The position numbers were made by a program, and so were the translations under genes. From Trichomonas tenax (lineage: Eukaryota > Parabasalia > Trichomonadida > Trichomonadidae), in contig JALKBU010000586.1 of the NCBI GenBank assembly GCA_023091735.1, positions 1 to 31,811 of the forward strand: a stretch of 31,811 nucleotides of DNA, read 5' to 3'. Below are positions 18,583 to 26,555 of this stretch, piece after piece; within the stretch, counting starts at the first letter, position 1, and every line of letters begins with the position of its first letter. Below the pieces are notes generated by a model. It was not told the origin of the DNA. It worked only from the letters and a program-made list of their open reading frames with translations, and ran no database searches.

Positions 18583-19672
18583 TTGCTTCCAAAACGTCAC
18601 TTTTGTCTGCACCCCACTTCTGTTGATTTCGGTTTTTCACAATTATATAAATATTTGCAAATGTTTCTGCTATTCCTTCATAGAGAATGGTTAGACTTCT
18701 ACGCAATCGAAGACAATCCACACGAGATTTTCCATGATACATCAACAATCTTTATTAGCCAATCTCAAGAAAATTACCATATTGCATACTGTTCATTCAT
18801 TTCTATTTTAGACTCTTGTGCTGTCTTTATTGATCAATCTCAGTTTGCTAATGATCCAGAGGCAATAGATTTTGATCCAGATGAAATGTTCATTTTCATA
18901 CCAATTAATGTTCTAATGGAATTTTGCACTTTTAAAGATTGCATAAACTCTGAATTTCATGGTTGTGGATGCTTTTCCTGTGCCAACGGTGGTGGTAATT
19001 GCGTTCAGCAATGTAATACTTATCAGACTTCTGAAGCAATGAATGGAGCAGCTTATTTGCAAAACTGTCAAAACATAAATTATGTTGATTATAATTCAGT
19101 AACTGAATTTGGATATTACAGAATGCATGCTTGCTGCTATCCAAATTGATTGAATATTTCGCTTTTCTCATTCCAATGTGACAAGAATTCAAGGTATTAA
19201 TATGGGTTTTATGATATCACTGGATGAACATTCAGGAAATATAAACTTTTGTAATTTTAGAAATAATACATCATCATTCATTCCCTTGGACTCCGAAAGT
19301 AAAGAACAACAAGCAACATCTCTCATTGCTTCTGCTGGGTCCTCTATGCAATTATTGATAAAACACTCTAATTTTTTTGGGAATCATTATAATTTAATAA
19401 TTGTTTGCTTAAATTGTTTCATTGAATGTTGTATTTTTGATGAAAATAATGCTGATTTGTTAATTGCCGAAAGAGAAGGTTGTAACATTACTGTTAAGGA
19501 TTCTTATATTTCCTCATTTTCATCTTTCGGTTTTATGACAACAATTAACATTTATTCCAACATCAATGATCTGTGTTGTGAAGAAGAGAGATGCAAGGAA
19601 AATACTGTTTCATATGAACGAAACAATAAATTCCTTAGACACATTGTTGGAATATCTCTCATTTTCAAATAA
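18583..19672 (+). pseudogene. Beta-helix repeat surface-protein pseudogene fragment
   Basis: Two frames of one gene: 18583-19149 (no ATG at the left edge; ends CCYPN then stop) and, in another frame, about 19151-19672. The joined content is a parallel beta-helix of short repeats (MEFCTFKDCINSEFHG, INFCNFRNNTSSF, IKHSNFFGNHYN, CCIFDENNA, VKDSYISS) with a cysteine-rich block (CGCFSCANGGGNCVQQCN). Large families of such cell-surface proteins exist in trichomonads. A full gene should have a signal peptide and a C-terminal membrane anchor; both are missing here, so the copy is truncated at the N-terminus, frameshifted near 19125-19150, and probably truncated at the C-terminus. The final stop is followed by A (TAAA). 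Confidence 0.65.
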
Positions 19673-20062
19673 ATATATTAACTAAAAATAAAGATAAACT
19701 TAAGTGACGTTAATTTTTTACGTCAAATGTCATTCTTTTTTTCCTACGGAATTACTCCGTGAGCAAGTTGTTCATCATACGACTATGCATACTTGATAAC
19801 TGTGTGTCATTTCAAGATATGATTATCGGTACCTTCTTTAAAGAATGGAGATATCATGATATATGTTTTTGAATTTAATATTTTCTGTTTTAGATTGACG
19901 AAAAATATCAAAGAGATATGCAGAATAGATGATATGAAAAAAGGAAGAAAAATTGAAATAATTCAAAAAAATTATTCTCTAGTAACTACATAGATGACAA
20001 TAAACGAAACTCTGAAAAAATTCTTCCAAACATAAACTTTTGAAATTTGAATTGGTATGAAA
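19673..20062. other. Intergenic, no gene seen
   Basis: AT-rich spacer between the beta-helix pseudogene and the HEAT-like gene, with only short A/T runs and a small palindrome around 19754-19771. Confidence 0.55.
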
Positions 20063-20067
20063 TCATT
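20063..20067 (+). promoter_or_regulatory. Initiator (TCATT) of the HEAT-like gene
   Basis: TCATT with +1 A at 20065 gives a 12-base leader to the ATG at 20077. This also supports 20077 as the start, because the frame upstream of it has no other ATG. Confidence 0.5.
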
Positions 20068-20076
20068 TTTCACATC

Positions 20077-22071
20077 ATGCTCCAAAAGCATCTTCATGTA
20101 GTTGTTAATGGGGGTGAAGGATTACAGGAGTCGTTAGACTTCTTGCGCCAATTCTCTGAACAAGAACCGGAAAACTACGTAACACAACTTGCAGAATTAA
20201 TTGAAGATCAAAGTACAAACCGGAGAATAAAAGTCGCAGCTCTGGAGTACATAACTGCACCATTTATTCATGTATTTGATCAAGTACAATTACTCAAAGA
20301 TCTGATAACATTTCTCATGAAGTTCATCACATGGGATGGACCAATCGGCGATGCTGCAAGGCACTCATTTCAGAGGTGTACTGACACAAGAGAACAACGA
20401 AACACAATTCTAGCACAAAAACCTCAATTTTCTAAAATCAATGATGATATTGTTGAATTTGTTAGAGGAAAAGCTGATGAAATAATTGGTGCGATCAAAA
20501 ACTCAACCGATGACCAGAATCGAATCATCAATCTGTGTGAAGCTCTCAGATATTGCACTTTTGATTCAACGCCTCTTTTAGAACTACTCCTTAATCAAGA
20601 GTTCGATGCTAATGTAATCAAGAAGGTCTTGGAAGTAACAAATCAATGTGGGTTTATCATTTCTAATGAGGATAGATTAGAAGTTCTGCTCAAAATAATT
20701 GAAGTTTTCTTTGAATATTTCCCTATGGAATGCAGTCTTATATTAAGAGATGCACAAATCCTTCAAGCTGTAAAATTGAAACCTGATATCAATGATTACT
20801 TGCTGAACCTCGCTTTATCACATCTGAATGGATACCCCATAATTCAAATTGAATATCTTCAACTTAATATTCCAGTTGATCTAAATTTGGTAAAATATTA
20901 CCTAAAAGTCAATTGCGAGATCGAAGACATTAAGAAATTAAATGAACATATTTTGAAAAATCAACAAGCACTTCCTGCTAAAGATACTGAAGCACTGATT
21001 CTAAAATACCTCAATTGCAAGTATAACATGAACATCATTGAAAAGGCAGCTGATTTATACTTCTGCATGAAGTTCAGAGATCACCAAAACGATATTTTGG
21101 AAGCTTTCAATAATCCAGAAGATTCAAAAGCACTCCGAATTTACTTTTCGTTAGTATGTAATTACATTTTAAACTCAGGTAATTTCAATCGTTTTGAAGA
21201 TCATTTGATATTTGCTCTCAACAATTTCTTGTCGGATGATATTGAATTGCGCGAAGCATCAAACACATTCATTACCAAATTTTCATCTTCTTGTCCAAAA
21301 GAAATTCTCAGCAGGCTTCATCATGAAATATTTCAAATTGCTGTTAAACTCATCAATGAAAATCAATTATTCAATGCTATATATTGCCTTGAATCGTTGA
21401 AAAAAATAATTACGAACTTTGAAAATACAAATCTCACAGAAATTTATTGCGATTTAGACCTACTAGATTGGATCCTCGAACACAATCCACAATCTCCTGT
21501 TGTTGAGCTAATGGTTGCTGCATTTCTTCCGATTATTCGAGTTAAACAATGTAGAGATGATTATTTTAAGAAGATTATAAATCTGGGAAACTATGATGCT
21601 GCAAATGCATTTCTCGATGAAGAAAATTATTATTGTTTTAAGGTAATTGTCAACGATACAAGCATCATCAAGCCAACAATTGAATTCATGACATTTTTGC
21701 ATCAGATGATTCATAAAGAAATTACTTCAGTTAGTAAGGATTTCATTGAATTCCTTGTTGGTATTTATACTGACATGTCTGTTAGCGACGAAGTTGCGAT
21801 GAAAGTTTTCGCGATTATTGCTTATTTATGGGATACCTTTTTCGGAGTTAAATTAGCTGAATTCAAGGATATTGCAAATCAAATTATGAATGCAAACAGG
21901 ACATTTTCCTTCCCTGATAGTGACATCGAAAAATCATTATTCTGGTTTTGCAGGACTGGCGCCGGTGATATTCGATACTTTACACTTGCGGCTGATATTT
22001 TACGAAGAATGACTCTTCTCGGGGATCGTGAAGCCTATAGATGCTATGGATTCATTAAGGGATGTTTTTAA
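20077..22071 (+). CDS. HEAT-like solenoid protein, possibly importin-beta related (664 aa)
   Basis: The frame opens at 20047, but its first ATG is at 20077 (MLQKHLHVVVNGGEG). Residues ~15-60 (LQESLDFLRQFSEQEPENY, then QLAELIEDQS, then RRIKVAALEYI) follow the N-terminal helix pattern of importin-beta/karyopherin proteins (L..FEEQNPE.. ..LA..L ... R..AA). The remaining ~600 residues are an irregular all-helical solenoid with no signature I can name. Canonical importin-beta proteins are 850-1,100 residues, so this is short for the family. A nuclear transport receptor is therefore only a suggestion; a generic HEAT scaffold is equally possible. The stop forms TAAA. Confidence 0.75.
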   Translation: MLQKHLHVVVNGGEGLQESLDFLRQFSEQEPENYVTQLAELIEDQSTNRRIKVAALEYITAPFIHVFDQVQLLKDLITFLMKFITWDGPIGDAARHSFQRCTDTREQRNTILAQKPQFSKINDDIVEFVRGKADEIIGAIKNSTDDQNRIINLCEALRYCTFDSTPLLELLLNQEFDANVIKKVLEVTNQCGFIISNEDRLEVLLKIIEVFFEYFPMECSLILRDAQILQAVKLKPDINDYLLNLALSHLNGYPIIQIEYLQLNIPVDLNLVKYYLKVNCEIEDIKKLNEHILKNQQALPAKDTEALILKYLNCKYNMNIIEKAADLYFCMKFRDHQNDILEAFNNPEDSKALRIYFSLVCNYILNSGNFNRFEDHLIFALNNFLSDDIELREASNTFITKFSSSCPKEILSRLHHEIFQIAVKLINENQLFNAIYCLESLKKIITNFENTNLTEIYCDLDLLDWILEHNPQSPVVELMVAAFLPIIRVKQCRDDYFKKIINLGNYDAANAFLDEENYYCFKVIVNDTSIIKPTIEFMTFLHQMIHKEITSVSKDFIEFLVGIYTDMSVSDEVAMKVFAIIAYLWDTFFGVKLAEFKDIANQIMNANRTFSFPDSDIEKSLFWFCRTGAGDIRYFTLAADILRRMTLLGDREAYRCYGFIKGCF

Positions 22072-22241
22072 AATGCCAGTCAAGCAAATATGAAAATTAT
22101 TATTGACATATTAAATAAAAGATTAAATTTCTTAAATGATTGCATGCCTCGATTTTAATAAGTTTTTGAAATGAATTAAAACGTGAATCAATTGTAGAAA
22201 TCCTTTTTTAGATGACAATCAAAAATGATGTCACTTTTGTG

Positions 22242-22292
22242 GAGGTATGGAGAATTTTTCCGGTGGTTTTGGGGGTTTGTAGAATTTTTCCC
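22242..22292 (+). repeat. Left terminal inverted repeat (51 bases)
   Basis: Starts GAGGTATGGAG and ends AGAATTTTTCCC. It carries AGAATTTTTCC twice (22251-22261 and 22281-22291) around a G/T-rich core, GGTTTTGGGGGTTTG. It matches the reverse complement of 25148-25198 except at two positions. Confidence 0.85.
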
Positions 22293-23104
22293 GATAGGAC
22301 TCTCTATCGACCTATGTTTTCCTATTTGCGCATTTATCTTCCCATGGAATTATTAAAAGCAAAATTTAGTTGTGCAGCAGGTTGCAGCATCCATATGTGC
22401 ATCATTTTTTCGAACATATAGTTTATAATTCTTCTCAATTTAATAAACTTGTCAAATTTAACCGCTCAAAAAAGAATCATCATTATTTTTGGGAGAATAA
22501 CACACATAGCTTATCTGTGAACACTTGGAATACTTTTTTTCCAAAAAAAAACATATTTGTGATTAGATTTACCTATTTATCATCGACAACAACATATTTT
22601 ACGTTATGAAAATGCTATACAATGGGAATATAATATATTATAATGAGTAAAGCACATCATGGCAAATCAATGTTTTTGATGCAAGATATATCTAATATTT
22701 TAATGAAATATAGACTTTGTTAGCTAATTCTTTAATATATCATGAACAACAGGATTTTGTACATTGGGGTTCAATAACTTAGCAAGAAGTTAATCCAGTG
22801 AGTTAAAAAACGAGTTTCGCCGACTTTGCTTATAAATTTTAGACAAGCCAATATTCTTCACTCGTTTTTCACTGACTTCGAGGTCTATCAGTGAAGGTAT
22901 CCCTCTAGCAAGTGAAAAGCGAGTAGTTTGCCGTTAAAATATTCAAAAGTTCATCGATATTCTCGCAAAATCGTCACAATCAAAGCACTAGCAGTCAGTA
23001 AACCTCAAATACGAAGCTTTTCTTCGTTCCTAACGATTTGTTGACTGTTGGTTCTTTCCAGATTCAATCAAATCTAACAATTTCGACTATCTTTTACAAA
23101 TCTA

Positions 23105-23175
23105 CATTTTCTACGACTCTCTGAGGTTTCTAGGATATGGCATGATGTAGAAACCTCAGAGAGTCGTAGAAAATG
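23105..23175. repeat. Perfect 28-base-pair hairpin
   Basis: Bases 23105-23132 and 23148-23175 are exact reverse complements (core CGACTCTCTGAGG), separated by a 15-base loop. A perfect stem of this length in AT-rich DNA implies recent origin or selection. Confidence 0.9.
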
Positions 23176-23316
23176 CTATGAATCATAAGATATCATTTAT
23201 CGATTTACATTACTCCCTTTAGTTATATAATAGTATGACAAACAGATAGCCCATGCAAATCGGCTTGTTATGCTATAAGACAATTAAAGCGATCTGTAGT
23301 TTATAATTATTCGTTA

Positions 23317-23418
23317 ATAAATATCATCAAAAGTGATCATTTTCTAGCACAAATTCTCCAAAAATTGACTGTTTTGGAGAGTGTGTACTAGAAAATGATC
23401 GTTTTTGATGATATTTAT
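23317..23418. repeat. 47-base-pair imperfect hairpin
   Basis: Arms 23317-23363 and 23372-23418 are complementary at about 42 of 47 positions, with an 8-base loop (ATTGACTG). The outer part is ATAAATATCATCAAAA and the inner part ends CTCCAAAA. Confidence 0.85.
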
Positions 23419-23539
23419 ATTTTTGGATAATTTATCGACTCCTGGCACTAATAAACACGAAAATTACATCAATAGTACATAAGTATTCGATACCAACTGT
23501 ACAAAATGAAATATAGAGTTCAATTAAATTTCAAGATCG

Positions 23540-23635
23540 AATATCATTGAAAACGACGTGCTTCTTGGCCATTTTCTCCAACGCATTGATGCTTTGGATG
23601 AGATGGCAAAAAAGTATGTCATTTTCAATGATATT
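23540..23635. repeat. About 46-base-pair imperfect hairpin
   Basis: Left arm from AATATCATTGAAAA (23540) and right arm ending TTTTCAATGATATT (23635) meet at GCATTGATGC (23583-23592). About nine mismatches, several of them G-U in RNA. The outer motif AATATCAT and the inner CTCCAA resemble the hairpin at 23317-23418. Confidence 0.75.
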
Positions 23636-23874
23636 TGGTTCTTTGGATTATAATATATGCTTTATAAGCTACTTTACAGCATTTTCTTGATTATAATATG
23701 AATTAATAATCAACAGAGATACTGTAAGCTTTAAATTCGATGAAAAATAACTGAATCACACGATTTTGCTTTATTTTGACAGAAACATCTATGTTTCAAT
23801 CCATTTTATCCTTTTACATGCATAGGAGGATAATATGGAATGGAAGGCAGTTGTTTACACTCTTTTTAAATAAA

Positions 23875-23919
23875 TTTGATACTATTAAATAGAGTTTTTA
23901 CGTTTTTAGTAGTATCAAA
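23875..23919. repeat. 15-base-pair hairpin
   Basis: TTTGATACTATTAAA (23875-23889) pairs with TTTAGTAGTATCAAA (23905-23919), with one G-T position and a 15-base loop. Confidence 0.6.
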
Positions 23920-24445
23920 ACAATATAAATCATATATTTATGAGTAGTACACTATACAATGCGATCTATCTCGTTAATATGGAAATAATCAAATTTGAAA
24001 ACTTAATAAATGTAACTAATTCTTCGATTATTAGATTGCAGACATCTATTGACATATGAACATATGCTGAAAACGCAATTTTACATTTTTTGTCATTTTG
24101 ACAAAATTATTTTACATTGACAAAAATATTCATCATAAGAAGTTTTGTTATTTACGCGGTTTCTTATAGATTGCTCACCACAGAAAGAATGAATGTGAAT
24201 ACTGAATAATATATGCCAAACATAATCAAGATTTATTGAGTTTTGTCTACGTCGGGTGTTATTTATCAATAGAAATGCACAAAATTGCATTGCCTATTAT
24301 TTACATCCTCAATGGAAACAGTTTAGCATCTTAAACACATAGAATGCTTATATTTCTTTCGTTTGCTTTCGGATGTGTTTTTGATATTGTACAGCATCAA
24401 TAAACAGTATTCAATTCATTTGGCATAAAGAATAGTGTGGAGCAC

Positions 24446-24477
24446 ATGCTTGATGATATATTATATCATATAAGCAT
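24446..24477. repeat. Near-palindrome
   Basis: ATGCTT..TGATATA and TATATCA..AAGCAT form an almost perfect palindrome with a 2-base mismatch bubble and a minimal loop. Confidence 0.55.
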
Positions 24478-25147
24478 TAGACAAATCACAAATTGTCGGT
24501 GCAAAAAGTTAGGTTTAACATGCGCATCACACTCACTTTTTAATCACAAAGAATGCACATTTTACAGTGATAGAAAGACTATATAGACTCAAAATTTAAA
24601 CACAGTCATTGCAATATCATTAAAAATAGTTGTATAGTGAAATACACACGATATCACACATAACAAGAATTAATCACATTTTAATTATCATTAAAAACTT
24701 ATATTTGTCAAAAATCTCATTACAATCATTAAATCTAGATACAAACAAATAAAAATATCAGCTATATTATTCAATCAATGAGAATGTTGAATTAAACAAA
24801 GTTGCACTTAATTACAATTACTACACATCTAATTTACCATATATTTAAGTGTGTCAGTGATGCATACAATCACCAAAGCATCAAACCTACTATATATACA
24901 CTTATTATCAAATATTCAGCACAATCGAAATTTCATATTCTTGTAAAGTTCAATAATATCACAAAATACATTATACATGTCCTATAGAAGTTATGCATGA
25001 TTGATATATCAAATTATACACATAAATTCAGGAATAATATATAAGAATCACCGTAGTTGATATATGTTGGTCTGCTGGGAACGCCTAGATCAACAGCAAA
25101 ACCAAAATGTCCATTGGAGAACTCTTTCATGATTCGACGCTGATAGA

Positions 25148-25198
25148 GGGAAAAATTCTACAAACCCCCAAAACCGCCGGAAAAATGCTCCATACCTC
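25148..25198 (-). repeat. Right terminal inverted repeat (51 bases)
   Basis: Reverse complement of 22242-22292 with two mismatches. The next gene (cyclophilin) starts 125 bases further on. Confidence 0.85.
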
Positions 25199-25322
25199 AT
25201 TGAATATGACTTGTAAATATGAAATATGTCAAATAAAATAATAAATTTGTCATTAAAAAACATGAATCTGTCATGTAAAATTGTGTCACTTTTGGTGATC
25301 GGTTAGAAACGTTTCTTAAATT

Positions 25323-25844
25323 ATGGCGACTACAAACCCACGTGTTTGGTTTGATATTTCAATTGACGGTGCAGCCGCAGGACGCATTGTTATCGAACTT
25401 TTCGCTGACAAAGTCCCAAAGACAGCAGAAAATTTCAGAATGCTTTGCACTGGTGAAAAAGGCGTTGGACGCTCCGGTGCAAAGCTTCATTACAAGGGAT
25501 GCAAATTCCATCGTATTATTCCACACTTCTTAATCCAATCAGGCGATTTTATTTCAAATGACGGCACAGCAAACGAAAGTGTCTACGGACAGAGATTCGA
25601 GGACGAAAACTTCTCAGTCAAACACACCGAACCATATATCGTTTCTATGGCAAACAGTGGCCGCAATACAAACGGTGGCCAATTTTTCATCACCTTAGTT
25701 AAAGCACCATGGCTCGATTTCCGCCACGTTGCCTTCGGAAAAGTCATCGAAGGTACTGATATTGTTGAACTTATCCAGGCTACTGGTTCTAGTAACGGTG
25801 CTCCAAAGCAAAACATTGTAATCTCTGATTGTGGTGAAATTTAA
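25323..25844 (+). CDS. Cyclophilin A-type peptidyl-prolyl isomerase (173 aa)
   Basis: Catalyses cis-trans isomerisation of prolyl bonds in protein folding; with no signal peptide or extension it is probably cytosolic. The full single-domain fold is present. All key residues of the human CypA site are present with a shift of +9: R64 (FHRIIP), F69, Q72 (FLIQSGDF), A110 (SMANSG), F122 (QFFIT), W130 and L131 (APWLDF) and H135. The retained tryptophan predicts cyclosporin binding. Differences from the usual pattern are FLIQSGDF instead of FMCQGGDF, and [16 protein letters not shown]. The stop forms TAAA. No clear TCAYW initiator is seen close to the ATG. The right end of the inverted-repeat element lies 125 bases upstream, so the promoter is confined to that interval. 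Confidence 0.97.
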   Translation: MATTNPRVWFDISIDGAAAGRIVIELFADKVPKTAENFRMLCTGEKGVGRSGAKLHYKGCKFHRIIPHFLIQSGDFISNDGTANESVYGQRFEDENFSVKHTEPYIVSMANSGRNTNGGQFFITLVKAPWLDFRHVAFGKVIEGTDIVELIQATGSSNGAPKQNIVISDCGEI

Positions 25845-26525
25845 AAACTTTTAACCTGATGTCTTTAATAACTATACTGTATATTACATATTTTTGAAAT
25901 CAAATATATTATTTTTATATCTAAAAATATTAAGCTTGTTTATATTTCAAGATGCCAATAGTCTTCAAATATATTGATTTGCACTGCAATTTTTATAATT
26001 TAGCAATTAATTCATTTCAATTTTGAATATTTATCAAATTTATTCTATTTTGGGGTTTGAATACAGTGGAAATGAGCTTTGTTTCCTTTGTTGAACATTC
26101 ACTCACATTCTTGCATGTTATATACGCGTAATTTCCGATTTTTAAAATTATTTTCGTAAATAAACTCTAATGTCATATATAAGATTCAAAAACTAATTGC
26201 AAAAAAATAAATGTAATATTTTTGAGCTTGAAAAAACATTTTGTTCAAATAGAAAGGATTTTTCATAAATTAATTAGAATTCAAGGATTGTTAAACATAT
26301 GTCATAGAAATAAAAATGAGTGCTAAGTCTTTACGCAGTCAAATTTTCATGATGCCAAAATGATGAAAATATTTGATTAATAAAAATGTGATAAATTCAT
26401 TATAATTCTATATTAATTATATAACATTAAGCAGGAGCAAGTTTTAATGACGATTTGAATAGTTAAAATCAGGAAATATTTATAGCTGAGGAAATTCCTC
26501 GCTTTGAAAAAAAAAAGAAAAAAAA
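25845..26525. other. Intergenic, no gene seen
   Basis: Strongly AT-rich, with homopolymer A and T runs and one small hairpin (ATTTTCAT ... ATGATGAAAAT around 26343-26370). No repeat matching other parts of the window was noticed. Confidence 0.55.
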
Positions 26526-26530
26526 TCATT
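26526..26530 (+). promoter_or_regulatory. Initiator (TCATT) of RFC1
   Basis: TCATT with +1 A at 26528 gives a 28-base leader to the ATG at 26556. It follows a 15-base stretch of A with one G. Confidence 0.45.
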
Positions 26531-26555
26531 ATCGTCCTTACGTTTAGCCAGGAGA

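Larger units (their letters stand above)
22242..25198. mobile_element. 2,957-base non-coding element with 51-base terminal inverted repeats
   Basis: The two ends are inverted copies matching at 49 of 51 bases (see the two repeat entries). Between them I see no gene: the open frames are under 80 codons and resemble nothing. The interior holds at least five hairpins (23105-23175, 23317-23418, 23540-23635, 23875-23919, 24446-24477). No clear target-site duplication flanks the ends. It could be a non-autonomous DNA transposon, or the decayed shell of one. Because it lies between intact housekeeping genes it may simply be an intergenic insertion. Confidence 0.6.

Noticed and set aside
22230..25294. 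GTCACTTTTG on both sides of the inverted-repeat element as a target-site duplication
   Set aside because: The left copy is within two bases of the element end but the right copy is about 85 bases away from its end, so it cannot be a simple duplication.
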